From: Microlunatus speluncae | Lineage (GTDB): Bacteria; Actinomycetota; Actinomycetes; Propionibacteriales; Propionibacteriaceae | Direction: 5' to 3' | DNA length: 64,000 bases | NCBI RefSeq assembly: GCF_009299835.1 | Contig: NZ_VKCZ01000003.1 | Span: forward strand, 62,001-126,000 | Made by a program: the position numbers and the translations under genes | Notes under the pieces: generated by a model | What the model was told of the DNA's origin: nothing | The model's input: only the letters and a program-made list of their open reading frames with translations | Databases searched by the model: none | Part shown: piece by piece, positions 16,691 through 24,668 of the stretch | Layout: each line of letters begins with the position of its first letter | Position numbering within the stretch: the first letter of the stretch is position 1

Positions 16691-18016
16691 ATGGATTTAC
16701 ACCAAGCTGGGTTGGTGACTGCGAACTTGCTCACCGACGCGCTGCCCGCAGCACTGCTCGACGACCTGACCGCTGCGGTGACCGAGCGCACCGGCAGCGA
16801 CCGGATCGGGCAGGCGTTCCGGCGCAGCTTCGGCAACACCATCGAGACCACGATCCAGACCGACGAGCAGGCCCGGCCGTTCGTGATCACCGGCGACATC
16901 CCGGCGATGTGGCTGCGCGACTCGTCGGCCCAGCTCGCGCCCTATCTCGGCATCGCTCGTGATCATGCTCCGATGGCCGAGCTGATCGCCGGCGTGATCG
17001 GCACCCAGTTCCGGCTGATCTTGGTCGACTCCTACGCGAACGCCTTCAACCGCGCGGCCACGGGTGGTGGACATCCCGGCGACCTGTGCGACGACCCGTG
17101 GATCTGGGAGCAGAAGTACGAGATCGACAGCTTCGCCTTCCCGCTGTGGCTGGCCCATCGCTTCTGGAAGACCACCGGTCGGGACGATGTCGTGGCCGGC
17201 GATTTCGCCGCCGCGGCCCGGGTGATCGTCGATCAGCTGCGACTGGAGCAAGATCATGAGTCGCGGTCGACGTACCGCTTCGTCCGGGACGTCGGGCTGG
17301 CGAGCGAGACCCTGGCCCGGGACGGGCTCGGCGCCCCGGTCGGGTTCACCGGGATGACCTGGTCGGGCTTCCGGCCCAGCGACGACGCCTGTCGCTACAA
17401 CTACAACGTGCCCGGGAACCTCTTCGCCGTCACGGCCCTGCGGCACCTGGCCGAGCTGGCCACCGAGCTGCTCCAAGATCAGGAGCTGGCCCGGGACGCG
17501 ACCGCGCTGGCCGACGACCTGGCCGACGGGGTGCGTCGGCACGGCATCGTCCGGCATCCCGATCACGGTGACGTGTACGCCTACGAGGTGGACGGCCTCG
17601 GCGGCACGCTGCTGATGGACGACGCCAACATGCCGAGCCTGCTGTCGCTGCCCTGGCTCGGTTGTGTCGACGCCGACGACCCGGTCTACCGGGCCACCCG
17701 CGCGCTGGTGCTGAGCCCGGAGAATCCCTACTACTACGAGGGTTCCGCCGCTTCCGGGATCGGCAGCCCGCACACGCCGGACCGCTACGTCTGGCCGATC
17801 GCCCTGTCGGTGCAGGGGCTGACGACGGACGACGCCGACGAGCAGCGGCGACTGATCGAGTTGTTGATCGACACCGACGGCGGCACCGGCCTGATGCACG
17901 AAGGCTTCGACGTGGACGACCCGAGCCGGTTCACCCGGCCCTGGTTCTCCTGGGCCAACGCGATGTTCTGCCAACTGATCCTCGAACACACCAACCTCGA
18001 CCGCTCCCTGCGCTGA
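16691..18016 (+). CDS. Glycoside hydrolase family 125 (exo-alpha-1,6-mannosidase)
   Basis: 441 aa. Diagnostic GH125 segments are visible: ITGDIPAMWLRDSSAQLAPY near residue 75, EIDSFAFPLWLAHRFW, WSGFRPSDDACRYNYNVPGN and YYYEGSAASGIGSPHTP. The family has an (alpha/alpha)6 barrel and uses an inverting mechanism to remove alpha-1,6-linked mannose; the acid in the RDSSAQ region and a C-terminal Glu serve as catalytic residues. There is no signal peptide, so it acts in the cytosol on imported mannosides. ATG 16691 has a weak ribosome site; GTG 16714 (TANLLTDALP) is an alternative start. It is divergent from ArsR. Confidence 0.85.
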   Translation: MDLHQAGLVTANLLTDALPAALLDDLTAAVTERTGSDRIGQAFRRSFGNTIETTIQTDEQARPFVITGDIPAMWLRDSSAQLAPYLGIARDHAPMAELIAGVIGTQFRLILVDSYANAFNRAATGGGHPGDLCDDPWIWEQKYEIDSFAFPLWLAHRFWKTTGRDDVVAGDFAAAARVIVDQLRLEQDHESRSTYRFVRDVGLASETLARDGLGAPVGFTGMTWSGFRPSDDACRYNYNVPGNLFAVTALRHLAELATELLQDQELARDATALADDLADGVRRHGIVRHPDHGDVYAYEVDGLGGTLLMDDANMPSLLSLPWLGCVDADDPVYRATRALVLSPENPYYYEGSAASGIGSPHTPDRYVWPIALSVQGLTTDDADEQRRLIELLIDTDGGTGLMHEGFDVDDPSRFTRPWFSWANAMFCQLILEHTNLDRSLR

Positions 18017-18208
18017 CCCCGGTGCCGGGTCTTTCGGCGATCGGGGAAGAACCGACCGGTCAGTCCCGGCCGCATCTTCCCCGGTATCCCAGATGGTCGG
18101 GGCCATGCTGAGCCGGGGCCGATGGGCAAGGGGGTGCCAGCCAGCCGGCGGGCAGGCCCATCGTTGGGCCGAGCAGGCGCTCGGCCCAGGGTCCGGGTGC
18201 TGAGCGGA

Positions 18209-18900
18209 GTCGACTCCGGTCGAGAAACGTACGCCCGGTCCGGCCTGGTGGTGCCCGAAAGTCGACCCCGGTCGAGAAACATACGGGTGCGAAGTCGCCA
18301 AGGTCCGACGGGCTGGTGACCCGAGAAGTGGCGGGGCTCACCGCCCTCGGCCCATCACGACATCCCCGCGCCACAGCTCATCGCCGAGGACGAACGCGGC
18401 ACCGAGGCCGGCGTCGAGGTGGATCCGCGGGACGACCTGCGCCGGCTGCTCGGCTTCAGCCCGTTCTGGCCCGACTTCATTCCGCTCCAGGTCGCCGGCC
18501 GCGCCCCCGTCGACGGCCCCGGCATGGCCGGCCGCGTCACGAGCCTGGTCCGGGCCACTGTCGCCCGCCTCGGCTGACCCCCGGATCCGGGCAAGCTCGG
18601 CCCTGGTGGAGAACCGTTCAGATCCGCGCGGCCGGGTGGTGCACGGAAGTCGACCCCGGTCGAGAAATGTGCGGCCGGCCCGGCCTTTGGTGTGCGGAAG
18701 GTAGAGAAATGGGGCGATGCAGGGCCGATCCGCGCACGAAACTCGCCACAGGTAGAGAAACGTTCAACTCCGGGGCTGGGGGTGCGGGTGGTCGGGAGGT
18801 GTATGCGCCCGGTCTGGCCCAGGGTCGCGGAGGTTGACCCCGGTCGAGAAACGTTCGGGTCGGGATCGCGGAACTCGCCACAGGTAGAGAAACGGTCGGG
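18209..18900. repeat. Interspersed repeat cluster in a 1.2-kb gene-poor region
   Basis: Four copies of a 25-bp unit close to GTCGACCCCGGTCGAGAAAC plus GTACG begin at 18209, 18261, 18649 and 18833. A sister form, CGCCACAGGTAGAGAAACG, appears near 18744 and 18871, with a shorter piece at 18696. The spacer after copies 1 and 3 is also related (about 27 bp, ending GGTGGTGC or GGTGTGC), so the true unit is about 52 bp. No credible gene covers the region 18017-18974 apart from the remnant at 18320. Function unknown. Confidence 0.65.
18320..18577 (+). pseudogene. C-terminal gene remnant, family not recognised
   Basis: This frame follows a stop at 18317 and has no start before residue 70. From about 18350 it reads as a coherent protein tail: HDIPAPQLIAEDERG, DPRDDLRRLLGFSPFWPDF and a final helix SLVRATVARLG before TGA 18577. 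Third positions are almost all G or C. It lies inside a break of the repeat cluster (between the copies at 18261 and 18649). I read it as the 3' end of a gene whose front was removed when the repeats accumulated. I do not recognise the family. Confidence 0.4.
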
Positions 18901-18974
18901 GGATATTCGGTGGAGTGCCGACGGCCCGCTCCCTAGGGTGGAAGCGTCCCACCTCCGGAAAGCAGGAGCGGATC

Positions 18975-19010
18975 ATGCGACGCGCTAACGAGGGCCGGCC
19001 GGCCCGATAG
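18975..19010 (+). CDS. Possible 11-residue leader peptide
   Basis: ATG 18975 follows a good ribosome site (AGGAG 18964-18968, 6 bp spacing) and encodes MRRANEGRPAR before TAG. It ends about 200 bp upstream of the Erm/KsgA-like methyltransferase, and a hairpin lies between them at 19144-19177. Erm-type genes are often controlled by such leader peptides through ribosome stalling. No known arrest motif is present, so this is tentative. Confidence 0.3.
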   Translation: MRRANEGRPAR

Positions 19011-19143
19011 GTACCGCCAGACAGGTGCGCCGAGTGCGCACCGGCGGTTCCGCGCGCCCCGCCGGCGTCGCTGTGGTCTCACGTCAACCACACGTGTTCC
19101 ATCGGACGCCTCCCCCGGTCCTCTGCATCCCGGCACCTCGACT

Positions 19144-19177
19144 CCGTTGCGGGGTCGGGATCCCAGCACCGCAACGG
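19144..19177 (+). promoter_or_regulatory. Leader hairpin upstream of the rRNA methyltransferase-like gene
   Basis: CCGTTGCGG (19144-19152) pairs perfectly with CCGCAACGG (19169-19177), ending 30 bp before ATG 19208. It could attenuate transcription or translation of the methyltransferase. Confidence 0.4.
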
Positions 19178-19207
19178 CTCCGCTGGTCCCTTGCCCCCGG
19201 AGCCCTC

Positions 19208-20014
19208 ATGTCCGCACGCCCTGATCCGTCATCCTTCCTGCCTGACCCCAATCTTGATCAACATCTGCTTGCCCCGGCCTCGGCCCGCGCCTTGGTGGAC
19301 CGGATCGAGATCGCCGCCACCGATGTGGTGCTGGATCTCGGTGCCGGCACCGGCGTGCTGACCGCCGCGATCCAGCGGCGACGGCCGCGGGGCGTGATCG
19401 CGGTCGAGCCCGATCCGCGCTGCCGGTCGCGCCTCACCGGTCGGCCGGGTGTTGATCTCCGGCCGGTCCGGATCCAGGATCTTGCTGCCGGAGATCTTGA
19501 CGATGTCACCTTGATCATCGCGAACCCGCCGTTCTCCGCGCTGCAGCACGTGATCGCCCTCGCCCGTTCGCTGCCCGGACTCCGGGCCGCGTACCTCTGC
19601 ACGGGTGCCCGTTGGGCCGCGGCGGCAACGGCCGTCCCGACTGATGATCACTACTCGATCGTCAGCCTCGAGGTCGGGACATCCTTCGAGCCAACGGTTC
19701 TCGACCGAATCCCTGGTTCGGCCTTCACCCCGCCGATCAAGGTCCCGGCCGCCTGGCTCCGGCTCCGCCCCCACGCCGTTACCGATCCGGTGATCATGCT
19801 GCTGGTCGAGGTGATCCGGCACCGCGGCGGGGTTCGCCTCAAGGACTTCCTGCGATCCCCAGGGCTGGGCCGGGGACGGGCCACCGCTCGGCTCCGGGCC
19901 CTCCGCGAAGACCCGCTGCTGCGGGGTTGGCAGCAACGACGCCTGGCTTCGCTGTCTCGCTCCGAGCTGGCGCGGCTGGCCCAACGCATCCGGCTTTCAG
20001 CCCCCGCGGGGTGA
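19208..20014 (+). CDS. Erm/KsgA-like rRNA adenine methyltransferase
   Basis: 268 aa. The N-terminus shows the order typical of RsmA/Erm enzymes: NLDQHLLAPASARALVDRI (the QNFL-like SAM entry), motif I VLDLGAGTGVLTAAI, the acidic VEPDPR, and motif IV IIANPPFSALQHVI, where NPPF supports adenine N6 methylation. A helical C-terminal domain follows, with two basic stretches (RLKDFLRSPGLGRGRATAR and QQRRLASLSRSELARLAQR) suited to RNA binding. It is shorter and more diverged than housekeeping KsgA, so it may be a resistance-type 23S methyltransferase of the Erm(37)/Erm(41) kind. Whether it confers resistance cannot be told from sequence. The start lacks a strong ribosome site. The last 18 bp overlap the convergent ORF at 19997. 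Confidence 0.7.
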   Translation: MSARPDPSSFLPDPNLDQHLLAPASARALVDRIEIAATDVVLDLGAGTGVLTAAIQRRRPRGVIAVEPDPRCRSRLTGRPGVDLRPVRIQDLAAGDLDDVTLIIANPPFSALQHVIALARSLPGLRAAYLCTGARWAAAATAVPTDDHYSIVSLEVGTSFEPTVLDRIPGSAFTPPIKVPAAWLRLRPHAVTDPVIMLLVEVIRHRGGVRLKDFLRSPGLGRGRATARLRALREDPLLRGWQQRRLASLSRSELARLAQRIRLSAPAG

Positions 20015-20215
20015 ACGGGCCAGCCGGTAGGTCGCCCGATGGTCCCGCACCAGTTGCTGATCGATCCGGATCCACGGCCACGACCCTCGGGCAGGGGTTC
20101 GGTGGCGAGGTCGCGGATCCAGCCGGTGTACGCCCTCGATCAGGGATCGCCGTACGATCTCCGACTCGCCGTCGGCCACGACGCAAGTGCCCGGCCGTGA
20201 CGATCGGATGATCAC
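19997..20215 (-). CDS. Small hypothetical protein coupled to ackA
   Basis: 72 aa, starting at a GTG whose GTGA overlaps the ackA stop codon, so it would be translationally coupled. The sequence is basic (DGESEIVRRSLIEGVHR, then RHRTPARGSWPW, then RATYRLARSPRGG), with no known domain. It could bind nucleic acid or simply be a chance extension of the operon. The coding-like Glu/Arg/Leu helix and the overlap favour a real gene, but conservation was not tested. Confidence 0.4.
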   Translation of the reverse strand: MIIRSSRPGTCVVADGESEIVRRSLIEGVHRLDPRPRHRTPARGSWPWIRIDQQLVRDHRATYRLARSPRGG

Positions 20216-21426
20216 CGCGACGTCGGGGGGCCGACCAGGTCGGCGGTCTGGCGGGCGATGGCCAGTTCTTCGTCGGTGGGTACGACGAGGACGGCGACCG
20301 GGGAGTCGGCCGCGGAGATCACGCGGGCTTGATCGGAGTCGGCGCGGTTGAGCTCCTGATCAAGGACCAGGCCGAGCCCGGACAGACCGGCGACGGCGGC
20401 CTCGCGGAGGTCGGCGCTGTTCTCGCCGACGCCGCCGGTGAAGATCACCTGGTCGAGGCCGCCGAGGATGGCCAGGTAGGCGCCGAGGTAGTGCCTGATC
20501 CGGTGCACGTAGACGTCGAAGGCCAGCCGGGCGCCGTCCTCGCCGGCGGCTCGCAGCCGCAGCACCTCGCGGAAGTCGTTGGCGCCGGCCAGGCCCTTCA
20601 GCCCGGATTCCTTGTTCAGCAGGGTGTCCACGGCGTCCGGGGTGAGACCGGCCTCGCGGGCCAGATAGCCGGGCAGGCCCGGATCGACGTCGCCGGACCG
20701 GGTGCCCATCACCAGACCCTGCAGCGGAGTCAGTCCCATCGACGTCTCCATCGGCCGGCCGCCGCTGATCGCCGCGGCCGAGCAGCCGTTGCCCAGATGG
20801 AAGGTGAGCTGGCGCAGCGGTTGGTCCGGCTCGGCGCCGGGCTGCAGGCCCCGGCCCACCTCGGCGACGTACTGGTGTGAGGTGCCGTGGAAGCCGTACC
20901 GGCGGATCCGGTGCCGCTCGGCCAGCCCGCGCGGGATGGCGTACGTCCTCGCCACGTCGGGCAGGTCGGCGAAGAAGGCTGTGTCGAAGACGGCGACATG
21001 CGGCACGTCGGCGAAGCGCTCCCGGGCCGCCTCGATCCCGGCCAGAGCCGACGGGTTGTGCAGCGGGGCCAGGCCGGACAGGTCGCGGATGGCGGCCAGC
21101 ACGTCGTCGGTGATCATGGTCGGATCGGAGAAGTCCGGGCCGCCGTGCACCACCCGGTGCCCGACGGCGAGCAGGTCGGCGTGATCGAGATCCGGCCCGT
21201 GCTCGGCGAACTGCTCGGTGATCAACTGCAGCGCCGCGCCGATGTCGGCCGCTTGATGATCACCGGTGTGAGTCTCGTCGCCCACCTGATGGCTGACCTC
21301 GCCGCCGGACTCGCCGATCTGCTCGATGGTGCCGTCGGCCAGCACCTCGCCGGAGCCGGGGACGATCAGCCGGTATTTGACCGACGAGGAGCCCGAGTTG
21401 ATCACCAGCACGGGGCGACCGCTCAT
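20212..21426 (-). CDS. ackA: Acetate kinase
   Basis: 404 aa, normal length. The acetokinase signature 1 is VLVINSGSSSVKYRL at the N-terminus; signature 2 lies around GHRVVHGGPDFSDP, and the catalytic region FHGTSHQYVAE is intact. It interconverts acetyl-phosphate and ADP with acetate and ATP in the cytosol, generating ATP during overflow or fermentative growth, or activating acetate. Its ATG overlaps the pta stop codon (21423-21426), giving a coupled pta-ackA operon with pta first. The downstream small ORF overlaps its stop. Confidence 0.96.
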   Translation of the reverse strand: MSGRPVLVINSGSSSVKYRLIVPGSGEVLADGTIEQIGESGGEVSHQVGDETHTGDHQAADIGAALQLITEQFAEHGPDLDHADLLAVGHRVVHGGPDFSDPTMITDDVLAAIRDLSGLAPLHNPSALAGIEAARERFADVPHVAVFDTAFFADLPDVARTYAIPRGLAERHRIRRYGFHGTSHQYVAEVGRGLQPGAEPDQPLRQLTFHLGNGCSAAAISGGRPMETSMGLTPLQGLVMGTRSGDVDPGLPGYLAREAGLTPDAVDTLLNKESGLKGLAGANDFREVLRLRAAGEDGARLAFDVYVHRIRHYLGAYLAILGGLDQVIFTGGVGENSADLREAAVAGLSGLGLVLDQELNRADSDQARVISAADSPVAVLVVPTDEELAIARQTADLVGPPTSR

Positions 21427-23510
21427 CGGGCCACCGCCTGGGCCTGGATCGCGGTGATCGCCACGGTGTTGACGATGTCGTCCACGGTCGCACCTCGGGA
21501 AAGATCATTGACCGGCTTCTTCAGGCCCTGCAGCACCGGCCCGACGGCCACCGCCCCGGCGCTGCGCTGCACCGCCTTGTAGGTGTTGTTGCCGGTGTTC
21601 AGGTCCGGGAAGATGAACACGGTGGCCCGCCCGGCCACGTCGGAGTCGGGCAGCTTCTTGGCCGCGACCCCGGGATCGATCGCGGCGTCGTACTGGATCG
21701 GCCCCTCCAGCGGCAGCTCCGGCTCCCGCGCCGCGACGAGTTCGGTCGCGGCCCGGACCCGGTCCACCTCGGAGCCGGTGCCGGAGCTCCCGGTCGAGTA
21801 CGACAGCATCGCCACCCGCGGCTCGACGTCGAACTGGCGCGCGGTATCGGCCGACGCGATCGCGATGTCGGCCAGCTGGTCGACGGTCGGCTCGGGGATC
21901 ACGGCGCAGTCGCCGTAGACCAGCACCCGATCGGCCAGGCACATCAGGAACACGCTGGACACCACGTCGACCCCGGGCCGGGTCTTGACGAACTCCAGCG
22001 CCGGCCGGATCGTGTGCGCGGTGGTGTTGATCGCGCCGGACACCATGCCGTCGGCCAGCCCGAGATGCACCATCATGGTGCCGAAGTAGGCGCCGTCGGT
22101 GATCACCTCGCGCGCCTTCTCCAGCGTCATCCCCTTGTGCGCCCGCGCCTCGGCGTAGGTCGCCGCGAACCGCTCGGTCAGCTCCGGGTCGTGCGGTGAG
22201 ATGATCTTGGCGTCGTCCAGGTGCAGCCCGAGGCCGGACGCCCGGGAGGTGATCTTGGTCGCGTCGCCGAGCAGGGTCACCTCGGCCACGCCGCGGCGCA
22301 GGATGATCGACGCCGCCTCGAGGATCCGGTCGTCGGTGCTCTCCGGCAGCACGATGTGCATCCGCTGCGACCGGGCCCGTTCCATCACCTGGTGCTCGAA
22401 CATGATCGGCGTCCGCACCGCCGAGGCCGACACGTCGATCGCGCTCAACAGGGCGGCCTGATCGACGTTCTCGGCGAACAGCCGGCGCGCGGTCTCGATC
22501 TTGTTCGCCGACTGCCGGGTCAGCGGCCCGCGGACCCGGGACAGCCGCTCGGCGGTCTGAAACGTGCCGAGCTCGGTCAGCACCACCGGCAGGTCCTGCT
22601 CGATGCCGGCGGCCAGCCGGCGGATCGAGTCCGGCAGCGGATAGCCGCCGGTGAGCACGATCCCGGCCAGCGGCGGGAAGGTGCCGGACTGATGCGCCAG
22701 CACCAGGCCGGGGATCAGGTCGGCCCGGTCGCTGGCGGTGATCACCGTCGCGTCCGGGGTGAGCCGGTCCAGCACGTTGGGCAGACTCATCGCGGCGACG
22801 ATCATGCCGTGCGACTCCCGGTCCAGCCAGCCGTCGACGCCCTGCACCAGCCGGCCCCCGACCGCGTCGGCCAGCATCCGTACCGTCGGCGCGGACAGGG
22901 TCGGGCTCTCCGGCAGCGCCGCGACCACCGGTCGCCGCTGCTCACCGTCGGGCCGATCACCCAGCGCGGCGACGACCTCGGCCAGCGCCGCCGGGTCGAC
23001 CCGGTTGGCGATCACCGCGACCGCCTGCGCGTGCTGGGCCCGGAACTCGGCCAGCGCCCCGTCGGCCGCGGCCCGGATCTGCTCCGGCGTCCGGTCCCGG
23101 CCGTGCACCACCAGCACCACCGGGGCGCCCAGGTTGGCGGCGATCCTGGCGTTCAGCGAGAGCTCGGTCGCCGCGGTGATGTCGGTGTAGTCCGAGCCGA
23201 GCACCAGCACCTCGTCGAACCGCTCCCGCAGCTCGGCGAACCGCTGCACGATCTGGTGCAGCGCCTCCTCGGGATCGGCCCGCGCCGTCTCGTAGGTGAT
23301 CCCGACCGCTTCGTCGTACGTCTGCTCGATCCCGGGCCGGCTGACCAGCAGATCGAGGATCACGTCCCGGCCCCGGCCGGCCGTACTGATCAGCGGCCGG
23401 AACACCCCGACCGACCCGACCTCCCGGATCAACGCATCGAGCAGACCGAGGGCGACCGCCGACTTGCCGGTCTGCCCCTCGACCGAGGCGACATAGACGC
23501 TGCGACTCAC
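21423..23510 (-). CDS. pta: Phosphate acetyltransferase, long form
   Basis: 695 aa, the long three-domain form. The N-terminal BioD-like P-loop domain begins SVYVASVEGQTGKSAVALGL. A central DRTGG-type domain follows (GMIVAAMSLPNVLDRLTPDATVIT around residues 230-330). The C-terminal catalytic PTA domain starts near MERARSQRMHIVLPES and contains VSGAINTTAHTIRPAL and the SYSTGSSGTGSEVDRVR anion site. It converts acetyl-CoA and phosphate to acetyl-phosphate. The N-terminal domains usually give allosteric control. First gene of the pta-ackA operon. A 23-bp-arm palindrome lies just upstream, separating it from the kinase-like gene. Confidence 0.96.
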   Translation of the reverse strand: MSRSVYVASVEGQTGKSAVALGLLDALIREVGSVGVFRPLISTAGRGRDVILDLLVSRPGIEQTYDEAVGITYETARADPEEALHQIVQRFAELRERFDEVLVLGSDYTDITAATELSLNARIAANLGAPVVLVVHGRDRTPEQIRAAADGALAEFRAQHAQAVAVIANRVDPAALAEVVAALGDRPDGEQRRPVVAALPESPTLSAPTVRMLADAVGGRLVQGVDGWLDRESHGMIVAAMSLPNVLDRLTPDATVITASDRADLIPGLVLAHQSGTFPPLAGIVLTGGYPLPDSIRRLAAGIEQDLPVVLTELGTFQTAERLSRVRGPLTRQSANKIETARRLFAENVDQAALLSAIDVSASAVRTPIMFEHQVMERARSQRMHIVLPESTDDRILEAASIILRRGVAEVTLLGDATKITSRASGLGLHLDDAKIISPHDPELTERFAATYAEARAHKGMTLEKAREVITDGAYFGTMMVHLGLADGMVSGAINTTAHTIRPALEFVKTRPGVDVVSSVFLMCLADRVLVYGDCAVIPEPTVDQLADIAIASADTARQFDVEPRVAMLSYSTGSSGTGSEVDRVRAATELVAAREPELPLEGPIQYDAAIDPGVAAKKLPDSDVAGRATVFIFPDLNTGNNTYKAVQRSAGAVAVGPVLQGLKKPVNDLSRGATVDDIVNTVAITAIQAQAVAR

Positions 23511-23541
23511 CCGGTCGAGGGTAACCGGTCCCAGCCCCCCA

Positions 23542-23601
23542 CCGCCGACTTGTCAGAACTGAGTTGTGCCATAGCGCCACTCAGTTCTGACAAGTCGGCG
23601 G
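23542..23601. repeat. Dispersed palindrome, copy 2
   Basis: Arms of 23 bp (23542-23564 and 23579-23601) match perfectly and include TTGTCAGAACTGAGT. The 14-bp loop contains ATAGCGC, as in the copy at 25-68. The right arm supplies the stop codon of the minus-strand kinase-like gene (tail TCQN, then TGA). It is probably that gene's terminator. Confidence 0.8.
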
Positions 23602-24609
23602 GGAGGAGGGGGAGGAGGGGGTGAGGTGGTGGTGTAGTAGTGCGAGGAGGTCGGAGCGGTGGTGGGTGAGCCAGTGTTCGGTTTGTTGGGCCTCGGTGAT
23701 CCGGTCCGAGACCTCGGCCAGGGTGTCCAATCCGGTACGCCAGCGAGTGGCGCGCCAACCGACGGTGCCGAGCGCGCGGGCGGCGATCAAGGACGGGATG
23801 ATCATGATCTCGGCCGGGTCGGGAGTGATCACCTCGGCGTAGCCGATCAGCAGCTCGGCCGTCCGGGCCGGCCAGTCCGGGCCGTCCAGCAGACCGCTCT
23901 GGAACAGGGTTATCGCCAGGTCGTTGATCCTCAGGTCACGACCGGCGACCTCGAAGTCGAGCACGCCGCTGAGCTGATCGTCGTCGGTGACGAGCAGGTT
24001 GGAGGCGCCGAAATCGCAGTGGATGATCTGCACCGGCAGCTCGGCCGGCCGGGCCGGCGGCCCGGTCCGCTGCCGGAGCCACGCGACCTGAGCACCGGGC
24101 AACCCGGCGTCGGCCAGCGCCGTCACCAGCCCGGGATCGATCGTCGCCCGCCCGATATCGGGGCCGAGCCAGTCGAACGGAGCGTCCGGCTCGGGCACCG
24201 CGGCGAGGGCCAGGTCGAGCCGGGCCAGGGCCCGCCCGGCCGCGCGAGCGGCGCCCGGCCGCTCCAGGTCCGGCCGGCGGCCGTCGATCCAGTCGCTCAG
24301 GCTGATCGCGCCCCACGGCGACGCGACCAGGGTCGCGCCGGAGCCGGTCGGCACCGGCCGCGGGATCCGGTACGGCAGCCCGGCCGAAGCCAGCCGGGCC
24401 AGCAGTCGGTGCTCCCGGGCGACCCGTTCCTGATCAAGGTTCCGGTAGACCCGCAGCACGCCGACCGCCCGGTCGGTGGTGACGATCCGGGTCAGGTTGT
24501 TCGTCCCGCGCTGCGGCCCCGTCAACCGGGCCGGCCCGATCGACCAGTGCCGAGCCACCAGGGCGAGCAGCTCGTCGTCGGTCGGAGTGCTGATCACGGA
24601 CGGGGACAC
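23581..24609 (-). CDS. APH/choline-kinase-like phosphotransferase
   Basis: 342 aa with a GTG start; GTG 24597 is an alternative. It has a protein-kinase-like fold with LVASPWGAISLSDWI (hinge-like), the catalytic loop IIHCDFGASNLLV (HxDxxxxN) and the metal-binding LDFEVAGRDLRINDLA (DFE). This is the APH family pattern, closest in layout to homoserine-kinase-type II and aminoglycoside/choline kinases. The substrate is not predictable. The C-terminus is a Pro/Ser/His-rich tail whose last codons come from the dispersed palindrome. Same strand as pta, but separated from it by that hairpin. Confidence 0.82.
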   Translation of the reverse strand: MSPSVISTPTDDELLALVARHWSIGPARLTGPQRGTNNLTRIVTTDRAVGVLRVYRNLDQERVAREHRLLARLASAGLPYRIPRPVPTGSGATLVASPWGAISLSDWIDGRRPDLERPGAARAAGRALARLDLALAAVPEPDAPFDWLGPDIGRATIDPGLVTALADAGLPGAQVAWLRQRTGPPARPAELPVQIIHCDFGASNLLVTDDDQLSGVLDFEVAGRDLRINDLAITLFQSGLLDGPDWPARTAELLIGYAEVITPDPAEIMIIPSLIAARALGTVGWRATRWRTGLDTLAEVSDRITEAQQTEHWLTHHRSDLLALLHHHLTPSSPSSPPTCQN

Positions 24610-24668
24610 TATCGACGAAGGCTGGCACCAGCACCGGCTTTTCCCGGGAGCGGCACCGCGGACTTGTC

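Noticed and set aside
18209..18900. Short CRISPR-like array from the 25-bp repeats
   Set aside because: Spacers after copies 1 and 3 are themselves similar, copies are irregularly placed, and there is no cas gene.
18692..18988. 98-codon plus-strand ORF through the repeats
   Set aside because: Its peptide merely repeats the DNA unit (RNSPQVEKRS twice) and it has no ribosome site.
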